Shown: positions 6,873 to 16,137 of the stretch, in pieces
Numbering within the stretch: position 1 is the stretch's first letter
Layout of the letters: each line of letters starts with the position of its first letter
The notes under the pieces: model-generated
Databases searched by the model: none
Seen by the model: only the letters and a program-made list of their open reading frames with translations
What the model was told of the DNA's origin: nothing
Assembly: GCA_963651465.1 (NCBI GenBank)
Contig: CAVJPS010000016.1
Coordinates: 1 to 64,000, forward strand
Source of the DNA: SUG2458 sp963651465
GTDB taxonomy: Bacteria > Bacillota_I > Bacilli_A > RFN20 > CAG-826
Direction of reading: 5' to 3'
Length of the DNA: 64,000 bases
Position numbers and translations under genes: made by a program

Positions 6873-9086
6873 TTATAAACTTCTTTTCATAATTCTACAA
6901 ATACTTTTATTCTTATTCTTTTTAAATATATATAAATAACATAATAAGTTAAGTGTTAAATCTAGAATTAATAGAAGCAATATATATGGGACTGGTATTT
7001 CAAATTTGAAAAAACCAGCTGGAATAGTATTATAATAATCAATAATACCAATTATAAATAATACTAATATTCCTATAAGTGATACAAACATTGATATAAC
7101 AAAACTAATAAAGTTTTTGAGAACCATATATTTTTTTATCACTTTTTGTGGCTTACCAAACGTTAATAATATGCCGATTTCCTCATTACTATTTCTAATA
7201 ATATTTAAATATTCTTTAAAGAAATTACATAACATTATAGAAATTAAAATAGCGGCAACAAAAATAAATATTAATCTATAAGGCCTAAATTCATTATATT
7301 CAGCATATCCCAATTTAGTGTATACACCAACAAATAATAAATTATGACGAATTCCCCATTTGACTACTGAGCTTTTAGTACTAATTCTAATATCTTCCGC
7401 TTCAAAATAATGGGCATAAGAATATTTAATTGTTGAGTATGCTTCTTCATTAAAGTATGATTTATATTCTGCTTTACCATCATCTACTACACCACTGATA
7501 CTAATAGAATCAAAATCAAATAAAGGATTATATAAAGTAGAATTTAATTGATAATCCTTCGGAGAGATACTGTAATTAAAAGTATTAGCTTTTGTAGTCC
7601 CTTTAATATAATCATATAATGCTTTATTTACTAAAAATTCATTTTTGTTATTAGGTATGTTTCCTAGTATTAAATTATCATTAATGAAAGAGTTTAATTC
7701 TATACTAATGAATGAATCAATATCATCAGTAATAGATGGATTAACAAATAACGAAGCATTTATTTCGTTTATGTATTTAGAAATATCTCCTATATACATA
7801 CAACCGTATAATTTTGAACCATAATACTGAACTTCATCTACCCCACTATTGTTGTATCCTAGGCTATTTACGTCATACTGGTCAACATTAGTTTTATAAT
7901 ATCCTGAAATACTATATGTATCACCAAATATTTCAACTGTCGATAAACTTTGGTCTAGCAAGTATTGGTAATAGCAATCTGAAATTAAAACCGAGTTATT
8001 TGTTGGTAAAGTTCCTTGAATAATTTGTAAGTTTTCTGGTATAGTATCACTTATCTTTCGAGTAACATGAGTTACACCAATAACTATTTCATCAACATCT
8101 ATATAACTATATGTTTTATATTTATTCTTTACTTCCTTAAAATAACAACCGTTATCAAAATAAGAATCAGATCCATTTGAGTAATTAATTTGGCATATTT
8201 TCATATATTCTTTATTAACGTTATTAGAAATAATAATATTTAAAGATTTATAAGTCATACTACATATACATAAAGTGAAAAATACCAATATACTATTCAA
8301 AACTATTTTTAATATTTTAAACAAAAGAGAGTCTTTAAATATTGCTTTATTTATTAATTTAAAATCATTTTGAGTTGATTTTATTTCTTCCTTTACATTA
8401 TTTTTTTCAAAAGGTATATTGCTTTCTTCAAAACCTTTAAATGATTTTATACATCCATCTTCTAATTTAATAATATTTGTAAGATATTCTTTAATAATCA
8501 TTTCACTATGAGTGACTATAATAACCAAACGTTTCTTAGATTCTTCTACTAATAAATCCATTATAATTTTTGTATTTTCTTCATCAAGGTTTCCAGTTGG
8601 TTCATCGCATAGTAAAACTTCAGGTTCTTTTAATAAAGCCCTTATCATTGAGACTCTTTGCTTTTGTCCACCAGAAAGATACTTAATAGGTTTATTTTCG
8701 TATTCTTTAAGATTCATTCTTTCCAAATATTCTCTAACTTTTTTGATATCAAGTTTATGATTAGCAACAATTTCTAAATTTTCTAATATAGATAAATTAT
8801 CAAACAGCTTATAATCTTGAAATATAAATCCAATTTTATCTCTCCTAATGATTTCGTTTACTTCATTATCATTAGTTATATCAATATCGTTAAATAAGTA
8901 TTTGCCAGAATCAAATGTCTCTATTAAACCTAATATATTTAAAAGAGTTGTTTTGCCTGATCCACTTGTACCTACAATTCCATACATTCCAGTATCGTTA
9001 AATGATAACGAAATATTAAATACCCCATATTTTTCTTCATCAACTGAATTATCGTAGGTTTTATTTAAATTAATAAGACTTATCAT
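6873..9086 (-). CDS. MacB-like ABC transporter, ATPase-permease fusion (subunit 2)
   Basis: The protein has 737 residues. The N-terminal ATPase (about 1-225) has Walker A GTSGSGKTT (39-47), Q-loop Gln90, signature LSGGQ (137-141), Walker B CDEPTG (160-165) and switch His193. One membrane helix (about 258-282), an external domain of about 320 residues and three C-terminal helices (about 610-630, 660-687, 700-722) follow. This is the type VII (MacB/FtsX) mechanotransmission layout, which works on substrates outside the membrane rather than by classical translocation. It is 15 bp downstream of a similar gene, so the two may form a heterodimer. The substrate is unknown; resistance, peptide export and envelope roles are all possible. 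Confidence 0.88.
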   Translation of the reverse strand: MISLINLNKTYDNSVDEEKYGVFNISLSFNDTGMYGIVGTSGSGKTTLLNILGLIETFDSGKYLFNDIDITNDNEVNEIIRRDKIGFIFQDYKLFDNLSILENLEIVANHKLDIKKVREYLERMNLKEYENKPIKYLSGGQKQRVSMIRALLKEPEVLLCDEPTGNLDEENTKIIMDLLVEESKKRLVIIVTHSEMIIKEYLTNIIKLEDGCIKSFKGFEESNIPFEKNNVKEEIKSTQNDFKLINKAIFKDSLLFKILKIVLNSILVFFTLCICSMTYKSLNIIISNNVNKEYMKICQINYSNGSDSYFDNGCYFKEVKNKYKTYSYIDVDEIVIGVTHVTRKISDTIPENLQIIQGTLPTNNSVLISDCYYQYLLDQSLSTVEIFGDTYSISGYYKTNVDQYDVNSLGYNNSGVDEVQYYGSKLYGCMYIGDISKYINEINASLFVNPSITDDIDSFISIELNSFINDNLILGNIPNNKNEFLVNKALYDYIKGTTKANTFNYSISPKDYQLNSTLYNPLFDFDSISISGVVDDGKAEYKSYFNEEAYSTIKYSYAHYFEAEDIRISTKSSVVKWGIRHNLLFVGVYTKLGYAEYNEFRPYRLIFIFVAAILISIMLCNFFKEYLNIIRNSNEEIGILLTFGKPQKVIKKYMVLKNFISFVISMFVSLIGILVLFIIGIIDYYNTIPAGFFKFEIPVPYILLLLILDLTLNLLCYLYIFKKNKNKSICRIMKRSL

Positions 9087-9101
9087 ATTTTAATCCTCGA
9101 C

Positions 9102-11327
9102 TTAATTCTTTACCCATGAAACAATATTATTTTTTCTTATCTTCCAACAACTTATATATGTAATGATTAGCGTACTAATTACTAATAAAATCATTGGTAA
9201 TAAAAATTTTCCAAAACTAAACTTTATTACATTATATATTATTGTACTTTTTGTTAATAAAGATGTAACCTCATTTATCGCTTTTATTAAGAAATACGAT
9301 ACAATAAATGATGGTATTGATAATATCACAATATAAAAAAAATATCTTATTGTGATACATAAACTCATATCTTTCTTTTTAAATCCTAAAGATAAAAGAA
9401 TACCAATATTGCCTTTTTGATTCTTAATTAATGTACTTATATCTTTGAGTAAATAAGCCACAACAAATATACAATTTAAAATAGAAAATATCCAAAAGAA
9501 CCCCAAGTAATAATTGATGTTTATAAAAATATTATTTATATCTGTTGAGTACATACTCGATAGTACGATACTAGGGTTATCATATGCTTTATCAAAGTTT
9601 GATATAGGTAATTTATATATTCCACCACTAAAACAATCACAATAGGTTTTGTATGCAATATTAAAAGCATTATCCATTAAACAAATAGCATTTGTTTGCT
9701 TATAACTGGTAGGCAAATCAATTACACCTACTATTTTAATGGAGGAAAAATTTAGAAACAAGGTATAACTATTTTTGAGTTGTTCGAAATAATTAATATA
9801 ATAATTTTCTTCATAATTTGTATTATACAACTCTTCATAAGAGATACCTAATTTTTTTCTATAAAATTCACTAATTAATATCTCATTGTCAGTCTTAGGC
9901 ATTCTCCCGTTTAATAGATACTTCGAATATTCATCTTCTATTTTTATGATGTTACAATAAGTTCTTTTGGAACTATCTTTTTCCAATTCCTTTCCTATAT
10001 CCTTTGCTAAAATATTATTTACAATAATGTAATCGCGGTAATTATTCAAAATATAATATATATCATAACAATACAAAGTTCTTATATAATAAGCTCCATC
10101 ATGTGAATCGATTTTTTCACTCACTTCACCATATTTAAAATCACATTTATAATATCCACATATTTCATAATTTGTACCACCAAGATTAATAATATTATTA
10201 TAATTATTTTCTTCATACACATAATCAGTAACAATTACTTCATCTTGAGTTTGTGGTAATCTTCCTTCTAAAAGTTTGTTTTCATCAAACCATTTAACAT
10301 CAGAAAGATAATACCAAATAGGCCATATTGAATCATCACGTTCCGACTTAATACTATATAATTCCTCTAATTCACCAAATTCATTATTAATCTCATTAAA
10401 GGTATACCCTTCAGTGTATTCATGATCATTAGAACGGTTGTACTTAATATAAATACTATCTTCGTTATTGTATTGAAATGTATCGCGAATTGATTCTTTA
10501 TTATTTGCAGACTGTATTGCCAAAGAGGAAGTAGTGAAAGCACACATAAAACAAAGTACAAATATAAGCCCGAAATTTTCTAATGGGCTGTTTTTAACAA
10601 TTTTTTCACTAACATAGCACATTTTTTTTACACTAGATTTTTTCCTATTTATAGATATGTTAGAAGCAGTAATATTTTCATCTATTATTTTGTCTTGGTT
10701 TAATATTGTTCCATTTTTGATATTCAAAATATTATCAGCGTATTTTTTAGTAAGTTGGCTATCATGAGATACAACAATTACCAAAATATCTTTAGATAAT
10801 TCTTTTAAAATATTCATTATTCTTTCGGTATTTTTAAAATCTAAATTTCCAGTAGGCTCATCACAAAGTAAAACTTTTGGAGATTTGATAATTGCACGAG
10901 CAATAGCAACTCTTTGCTTTTGACCCGCTGATAACTCATTAATTAATTTATTTCCAAGTTTTGCCAATCCCCATTTACTTAACGTACTGTCTATATCAAC
11001 GTAAAATTTTTCGTTCGTGCATATTTTAATATTTTCAATTACAGTTAAATTCTCAATTAATTTAAAATCTTGAAATATGTAACCAATGTAGTCCAATCTT
11101 AATTGTTCAATGTCTTCATTTTTTAATTTATTAATGTCTAACCCGAAAAATTGATATTCTCCATCAAAAGTATCAATTAATCCAAGTACATTTAACAATG
11201 TTGTTTTACCAGCTCCGGATTCTCCATTGATTATATACATTCCTTTTGAATCAAATGTGAAATTTATATTGGATATACCGTCACAAGAATTATCATATAT
11301 TTTACTAAGACCATTTAGTTTAATCAT
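9102..11327 (-). CDS. MacB-like ABC transporter, ATPase-permease fusion (subunit 1)
   Basis: A 741-residue paralog of the next gene with the same order: ATPase (about 1-220), membrane helix (about 250-275), external domain, three C-terminal helices. Walker A is GESGAGKTT (35-43). The signature is LSAGQ (132-136), with Ala replacing the usual second Gly-side residue. Walker B is CDEPTG (155-160), and a switch His follows in VVSHD. The ATPase therefore looks active. It is the middle gene of a three-gene operon, preceded 42 bp upstream by a secreted protein. The external domains of the two paralogs are much less alike than the ATPases, as expected if they touch different surfaces of one ligand. 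Confidence 0.88.
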   Translation of the reverse strand: MIKLNGLSKIYDNSCDGISNINFTFDSKGMYIINGESGAGKTTLLNVLGLIDTFDGEYQFFGLDINKLKNEDIEQLRLDYIGYIFQDFKLIENLTVIENIKICTNEKFYVDIDSTLSKWGLAKLGNKLINELSAGQKQRVAIARAIIKSPKVLLCDEPTGNLDFKNTERIMNILKELSKDILVIVVSHDSQLTKKYADNILNIKNGTILNQDKIIDENITASNISINRKKSSVKKMCYVSEKIVKNSPLENFGLIFVLCFMCAFTTSSLAIQSANNKESIRDTFQYNNEDSIYIKYNRSNDHEYTEGYTFNEINNEFGELEELYSIKSERDDSIWPIWYYLSDVKWFDENKLLEGRLPQTQDEVIVTDYVYEENNYNNIINLGGTNYEICGYYKCDFKYGEVSEKIDSHDGAYYIRTLYCYDIYYILNNYRDYIIVNNILAKDIGKELEKDSSKRTYCNIIKIEDEYSKYLLNGRMPKTDNEILISEFYRKKLGISYEELYNTNYEENYYINYFEQLKNSYTLFLNFSSIKIVGVIDLPTSYKQTNAICLMDNAFNIAYKTYCDCFSGGIYKLPISNFDKAYDNPSIVLSSMYSTDINNIFININYYLGFFWIFSILNCIFVVAYLLKDISTLIKNQKGNIGILLSLGFKKKDMSLCITIRYFFYIVILSIPSFIVSYFLIKAINEVTSLLTKSTIIYNVIKFSFGKFLLPMILLVISTLIITYISCWKIRKNNIVSWVKN

Positions 11328-11369
11328 AAATTTATCCTCATTAATATATTATCAAAAAGCGCTAATTAC

Positions 11370-12257
11370 TTAAAGTCCGGGGTAATATGAATAATGAGAA
11401 TTTGCATGATATATTATACCACCATTTGGATTTGTAGAATCCCATCTTACATATCTGCATCCAACAAAAGCATAACTATTAACTAAAATTGATTGTCCTG
11501 CCGGAACCTTAAAAATACACAATGAATAAATTTCATACGATAAAGATATTTCAGAAATCTGGTAAATTTGCTGAGCATGACTATTCGAATAATTAAATTT
11601 ATATTTTAATGTAGAGTCATATGATGATGAATTCTCCAATTCGGCATTAATTGCTAGATTCTGAATACCGTTATTCAAAAGTTCAGTTGAAGGATTTACC
11701 ACAAAAAGAAATACTTCTTTTATCAAACTTTTATCAACATCATTATTATAATATCCAAAGATATTATTAGGGCATATGTTTTCATCAAAACAAAATACAC
11801 CTTCTAAATTATCATAAACGAATTGAGTTTCTTGGAATCCCTCAATTGTTAAATAATTAGGATTATCTACACTATTAACGTTAAACGAAACATAATCAAT
11901 TACGCCAACATAATTTCCTACCCATATTGGTGTTACAGTGATACAAGATAATAAGAAATAATAATTGTAATTCGTATTATAAGGATTATCTACTTTTAAA
12001 GCATTTGTATAAAAACCCAATTTGCCTATTTGTTTATTTCCTTTGTAAACATAAGAATAACCAGTATTGCCTGGCGATTTTAAAAATGATCCTTCTTCAG
12101 TATAGCAATCAGAATCATATGAAATACCAAGCATAGTATCTTGAGTATCGTATGTTTTTAATATATTTTTTTTTAAATATAAAGTAGCGGCAGATGATTC
12201 TTGAACACTCAATAATGAGCACATTAAAAAGCTAAGTGTTTTTTGTATTTTTTTCAT
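11370..12257 (-). CDS. Secreted protein of the MacB-like operon
   Basis: The 295-residue protein has a clear Sec signal peptide: a basic start, a hydrophobic core (about 7-18) and a likely cut after SSA near residue 23. The mature part is beta-rich by composition, with many Tyr, Asn, Ser and several Cys, and ends in an aromatic His/Tyr-rich tail. I do not recognise the family. It is the first gene of the operon with the two ABC fusions and is driven by a near-consensus promoter. It may be the exported substrate, a ligand-binding partner or a MacA-like adaptor substitute. No lipobox and no cell-wall anchor are visible. Confidence 0.75.
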   Translation of the reverse strand: MKKIQKTLSFLMCSLLSVQESSAATLYLKKNILKTYDTQDTMLGISYDSDCYTEEGSFLKSPGNTGYSYVYKGNKQIGKLGFYTNALKVDNPYNTNYNYYFLLSCITVTPIWVGNYVGVIDYVSFNVNSVDNPNYLTIEGFQETQFVYDNLEGVFCFDENICPNNIFGYYNNDVDKSLIKEVFLFVVNPSTELLNNGIQNLAINAELENSSSYDSTLKYKFNYSNSHAQQIYQISEISLSYEIYSLCIFKVPAGQSILVNSYAFVGCRYVRWDSTNPNGGIIYHANSHYSYYPGL

Positions 12258-12283
12258 ATTTTAATCCCTTTAAATATGTAGTT

Positions 12284-12312
12284 ATTATATAAATATGTAT
12301 ATTTTTAGTCAA
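12284..12312 (-). promoter_or_regulatory. Strong promoter of the secreted protein/ABC operon
   Basis: On the minus strand TTGACT (12312-12307), a 17-base spacer and a perfect TATAAT (12289-12284) lie about 25 bases before the ATG at 12257, leaving a short leader with an AAAGGG ribosome site. Confidence 0.75.
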
Positions 12313-12404
12313 TGATATATTATTTAAACAATATTTAAAGTTATTATTTGTAATAAAAAAGAAAGTAAAATATATGTTATATTAATATAAAGTGAGGATA
12401 AATC

Positions 12405-13130
12405 ATGATTAAATTATCAAATGTTTCAAAAGAATACGTAAAAGGTATTAAAGTAATAGACAATATATCTTTAGAAATTAATAATGGTGAGATATTAGGT
12501 TATCTAGGCCCAAACGGAGCTGGTAAAACAACTACCCTTAAAATGATTACTGGCATTACTTCTATTACTGAAGGAAATATTACTTTGGATAATTATAATA
12601 TTTACAATGAAGGATTTAAAGCTAAGAAAACTTTGGGATTTATTCCTGATAATCCTGATATTATGACACGTTTAAAAGGAATAGAATTTTTGCATTTTAT
12701 GGCTAAAATATATGGTATTCCTACAAGTGAAGAACAAGAACGTATTAAAGAATTAGCTATACAATTTAAAATGACAGATGTTTTAGACAATCGTATTGAA
12801 TCTTATTCTCACGGTATGAAGCAAAAAATTCAATTAATGGGAGTATTATTACATAACCCTACTAATTTAATTCTTGATGAACCTTTAACAGGTTTAGATC
12901 CTAAATCAATATTTGAATTAAAACAAATTATTAAGGATTACGCTAAACAAGGTCACGCTGTTGTTTTTTCAACTCACGTACTTGATGTAGCTGAAAAACT
13001 TTGTAATCGCGTAGCAATTATTAATAAAGGTAAATTAATGTTTATTGGAACTCTTAAAGAACTTAAGAATGCATATAAAGAAGACGAAAGTCTAGAAGCT
13101 ATTTTCTTGGAGATGACTGCAAGTGAATAG
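12405..13130 (+). CDS. ABC-2 type transporter, ATP-binding subunit
   Basis: A 241-residue ATPase. It has Walker A GPNGAGKTT (35-43), the signature in SYSHGMKQK, Walker B LILDEPLTGLDP and the switch region FSTHVLD. These are typical of the DRA/CcmA-like group that partners ABC-2 permeases such as EcsA, YtrB or YhaQ. The signature has His where most members have Ser or Lys. The gene overlaps the permease start by 8 bp, so the two are translationally coupled. The GTGAGG site supports the start. The substrate is not known. Confidence 0.9.
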   Translation: MIKLSNVSKEYVKGIKVIDNISLEINNGEILGYLGPNGAGKTTTLKMITGITSITEGNITLDNYNIYNEGFKAKKTLGFIPDNPDIMTRLKGIEFLHFMAKIYGIPTSEEQERIKELAIQFKMTDVLDNRIESYSHGMKQKIQLMGVLLHNPTNLILDEPLTGLDPKSIFELKQIIKDYAKQGHAVVFSTHVLDVAEKLCNRVAIINKGKLMFIGTLKELKNAYKEDESLEAIFLEMTASE

Positions 13131-14853
13131 ATTTCTTACTTTAATAAATTTAATGCACCGAACTGGATGGCTATCTAATCTTGTTCATGGTACAAAAAAC
13201 GGTAAACAAAAATCAGTATTCTTAAAAGTTCTTATTTGTTTTGGTCTAGGCACAATTGTATTAGCAATATGTACCCTTCTATTTTTTATTTGTTACGGTA
13301 TTATCAAAATAAGTGTTTTAGAAAATGGTGTTATTGATAGCCAATATTTAACAAATTTAATGACAATCTATGTACCGTTATATCTAGCAATGGTATTAGT
13401 ATTTATTAGTATGATTGTCCTACATGTATTTTATCTTAATAACGACAATCAATTCTTTATGCCAATGCCTATTAAATCAACAGAATTGTTTCTTGCAAAA
13501 TTCTTTTATGTTTTAGATTATTCTTACTTAGTGCAAGCCATATTAATTATTCCTTGTTATATTGCATTTAATTTAGTAATAGGATTTAAAGTATATGTGG
13601 TTTTATCTCAAATAATTGCATTCTTTGCTCTTCCTTTACTACCATTTGCAATATGTATTTTAATTCAAAGACTTCTTGTTAAGATTATTAATTTTGGTAA
13701 AAACAAAGGTATTTTATCTTTTATATGTTATTTATTATCGTTAGTATTACTTCTAGCAATGGAATTAATCTCAAGTACTGCAATAAACTTTAATGGCGCT
13801 TTATCAAGTGATGCAATTAAATCTTTTAAAATTTCAATTAGTAATCTTGCGTCATCATTAAATGTTTCTAAGTTTGTATTTCATTCATTAGTAGCAGGAT
13901 CTTTGAGTAATAATTTTTTTGGTTTCTTAAGCGTTATTGGTTTCCTATTAATAACTATTGCAATTACTGCAATTGTAATTACGATTGTAGCTCCTGGCTT
14001 TTCTAAAGTACTTGTTGATAATTCAAATAGTACACAAGTAATTAAAAAGAAACGTGATTTAGATACTATTATAAAAGAAGAAACAACTTCAACAAAAAAT
14101 CAACTCACTGCATATATTGTTAAAGAATGGCGTACTTTAATGCGTAATTCTAGTATTGTTATTTCCTATATTATTCCACCTATTTTAATGGTATTAGTTT
14201 TAGGTAGTATTATTTTTATTACTTTATTTGTTGGCGATTCAACTAAAGAAGCTATGAATATATTAATAAAAAATATGCAAAACTTAGCTACGTTTGATAG
14301 TGGATTTGTAATATATTATATTGTTGCCATATCAGTTGGAGTATCCTCTTTTAATTTAACAAGTGCAACCGCAATTTCTAGAGAAGGTCAAAATGCTTAT
14401 TTTCTTAAATATACTCCAGTTACAAGTTTTAGAGTTATAATTGCCAAAATCTTCTGGCCTTTTATTCTTAATTCTGCAATATTAACTACTTTAATTATTA
14501 GTGTTGGATTTGTATTTAATTTATCTTGGTACATTGTTTTATTATCGTGGTTAGCATCAATTCTTATTACACTCTTTATTCAATTTTTAATGATATCAAT
14601 TGATTTAAAGCGCCCTTATTTAAATTGGACAAACGAAAGTGATGTAAATAAAAATCTTAATATGTTCTTATCTATATTATCGTGTGTATCATTAATCATA
14701 ATGTTTATAGGTATTGGCTTATTAAATCATTACATTACAAAACTAAATGTTGTTTTAGCCTTCTTTATTATAATAATAGTTGTAATAGCGTTAACCTTAA
14801 TAATTACAATGCATTTAAAAAAAAGAAAAAGTCATGTATTTGATAATATATAG
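13123..14853 (+). CDS. ABC transporter permease, about 12 helices
   Basis: The 576-residue integral membrane protein is the partner of the preceding ATPase. It starts at GTG within the end of the ATPase gene, with GGAG ten bases upstream. Hydrophobic segments are clustered in two halves (roughly 35-290 and 345-570) separated by a charged cytosolic loop near 300-340, an arrangement seen in large ABC-2 type permeases. No substrate-specific motif is visible. The terminator directly after the stop is shared with rlmH on the other strand. Confidence 0.85.
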   Translation: MNRFLTLINLMHRTGWLSNLVHGTKNGKQKSVFLKVLICFGLGTIVLAICTLLFFICYGIIKISVLENGVIDSQYLTNLMTIYVPLYLAMVLVFISMIVLHVFYLNNDNQFFMPMPIKSTELFLAKFFYVLDYSYLVQAILIIPCYIAFNLVIGFKVYVVLSQIIAFFALPLLPFAICILIQRLLVKIINFGKNKGILSFICYLLSLVLLLAMELISSTAINFNGALSSDAIKSFKISISNLASSLNVSKFVFHSLVAGSLSNNFFGFLSVIGFLLITIAITAIVITIVAPGFSKVLVDNSNSTQVIKKKRDLDTIIKEETTSTKNQLTAYIVKEWRTLMRNSSIVISYIIPPILMVLVLGSIIFITLFVGDSTKEAMNILIKNMQNLATFDSGFVIYYIVAISVGVSSFNLTSATAISREGQNAYFLKYTPVTSFRVIIAKIFWPFILNSAILTTLIISVGFVFNLSWYIVLLSWLASILITLFIQFLMISIDLKRPYLNWTNESDVNKNLNMFLSILSCVSLIIMFIGIGLLNHYITKLNVVLAFFIIIIVVIALTLIITMHLKKRKSHVFDNI

Positions 14854-14860
14854 AAAAACA

Positions 14861-14898
14861 AAAAGGAGCAATCTAATAATAATTTAGATGCTCCTTTT
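14861..14898. terminator. Bidirectional terminator
   Basis: AAAAGGAGC (14861-14869) pairs with GCTCCTTTT (14890-14898), extended by an inner ATCTAA/TTAGAT stem after a one-base bulge. It ends the ABC permease gene and, on the minus strand, rlmH, whose stop codon it touches. Confidence 0.85.
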
Positions 14899-15376
14899 AT
14901 TTATGGTATATTTTATGATTTATAATTGTAAAAGCACGATACACTTGTTCTAATACTAAAACACGTGTCATTAAATGAGTAAATGTCATCTTTGATAAAG
15001 ATATTCTTTCATTTGCTCTTTTACGAACATCATCACTTAGTCCAGTTGAACCACCTATTACAAACGTAATAGTCGATTTTCCATTTGTCATTAGTTTATC
15101 TATCTTATTAGAAAATTCAATTGAATCAAATTGTGGTGCAACCAAATCTAATAAAAACACATATTCGTTGTCTTTTATTTTAGATAATAATCTTTCTCCT
15201 TCTTTAATACGACAATTAAGTTCATCATTTGGAGAAGGATTGTTTGGCTCTTTTTCATCTGCTACTTCAATTATTTCTACTTTAGCATACGTAGAAATTC
15301 TTTTAACATATTCTTTACTTAATTCAATAAGTGAAGGATCTTTTAATTTACCCACTGCGACTATTTTAATATTCAT
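14897..15376 (-). CDS. rlmH: 23S rRNA pseudouridine-1915 N3-methyltransferase
   Basis: RlmH is a SPOUT methyltransferase that acts on helix 69 of 23S rRNA in assembled 70S ribosomes. The 159-residue length is exactly typical. The SAM-binding knot contains FVIGGSTGLSDDVRKRA, and the C-terminal segment THLMTRVLVLEQVYRAF is the conserved family ending. It lies 6 bp after walJ, whose 3' end carries the AAGGAG site. In Firmicutes this gene is usually near the replication origin, close to walJ, as here. Confidence 0.97.
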   Translation of the reverse strand: MNIKIVAVGKLKDPSLIELSKEYVKRISTYAKVEIIEVADEKEPNNPSPNDELNCRIKEGERLLSKIKDNEYVFLLDLVAPQFDSIEFSNKIDKLMTNGKSTITFVIGGSTGLSDDVRKRANERISLSKMTFTHLMTRVLVLEQVYRAFTIINHKIYHK

Positions 15377-15382
15377 AATATG

Positions 15383-16132
15383 TTACTCCTTCACTATTAA
15401 TGTATCGTTTTGAGTAGCACAAATAATTTTAATATTATCAAGAGAAACATTATTACGTTTAAAAGTATTGTGATACGTAAATAAAGCCAGTTCAGGAGTA
15501 TTAGCTTCTTGAGATAAATGAGCCAATACAATAGTTCTAGTTTTATTTCCAACAATGTGAGAAATACATTCTGCACTATCATCGTTACTTAAATGCCCAT
15601 AATCACTTGCAATTCTTTTCTTTAAATTTTCTGGACGATCAGTATTCATTAACATTTTATAATCATGATTACTTTCAATAATGTAATAACTTGAATTTTC
15701 CATATACTCTAAATTTTTAGATGAAATATATCCTGTATCGGTCATATATGTAAGTTTTTCATGTTTATCTTCAATAATAAATCCAATTGGATTTTTAGCA
15801 TCGTGACTAGTAGGTAAAATAGTAATCTTAAAGCCTGCTATTTGATATGTTTCATAATGTTTTAATTCATTTATTATTGGAATATCATCTAAAGTCCCTT
15901 TAGCACAATAACACTTAGTACGGTCAATATGTTTGTCTACTCCCGATATATGATCACAATGGTCGTGAGTAAATAAGAAAGCATCGATATCATCTAATGA
16001 CAGCGATACTTCGTTTAACTTATTAACTAGTTTACGATTAGAAATACCTATATCAATAATAATAGAATGTTCATCATTACATACTAAAGTACAATTTCCT
16101 TTTGATCCTGAAGCAAGTACGTAGATTTTCAT
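15383..16132 (-). CDS. walJ: WalJ/YycJ-like metallo-beta-lactamase fold hydrolase
   Basis: A 249-residue MBL-fold enzyme with the metal motif FTHDHCDHISG (HxHxDH) and further ligands in TSHDA, MTDTGY and VLAHLS. The N-terminal LASGSKGNCT is the signature of the YycJ/WalJ group, proposed 5'-3' exonucleases coordinating replication with cell division. Gene order dnaB-walJ-rlmH, with 5 bp to dnaB and 6 bp to rlmH, places it in the core operon. The walRK two-component genes that often precede it are absent here. The family call is strong; the exact activity rests on the family. Confidence 0.92.
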   Translation of the reverse strand: MKIYVLASGSKGNCTLVCNDEHSIIIDIGISNRKLVNKLNEVSLSLDDIDAFLFTHDHCDHISGVDKHIDRTKCYCAKGTLDDIPIINELKHYETYQIAGFKITILPTSHDAKNPIGFIIEDKHEKLTYMTDTGYISSKNLEYMENSSYYIIESNHDYKMLMNTDRPENLKKRIASDYGHLSNDDSAECISHIVGNKTRTIVLAHLSQEANTPELALFTYHNTFKRNNVSLDNIKIICATQNDTLIVKE

Positions 16133-16137
16133 ATTAA

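Noticed and set aside
11370..12257. Lactococcin-972-like bacteriocin for the secreted protein of the ABC operon
   Set aside because: The His/Tyr-rich end and the ABC neighbours are reminiscent, but the protein is three times too long and lacks the family pattern.
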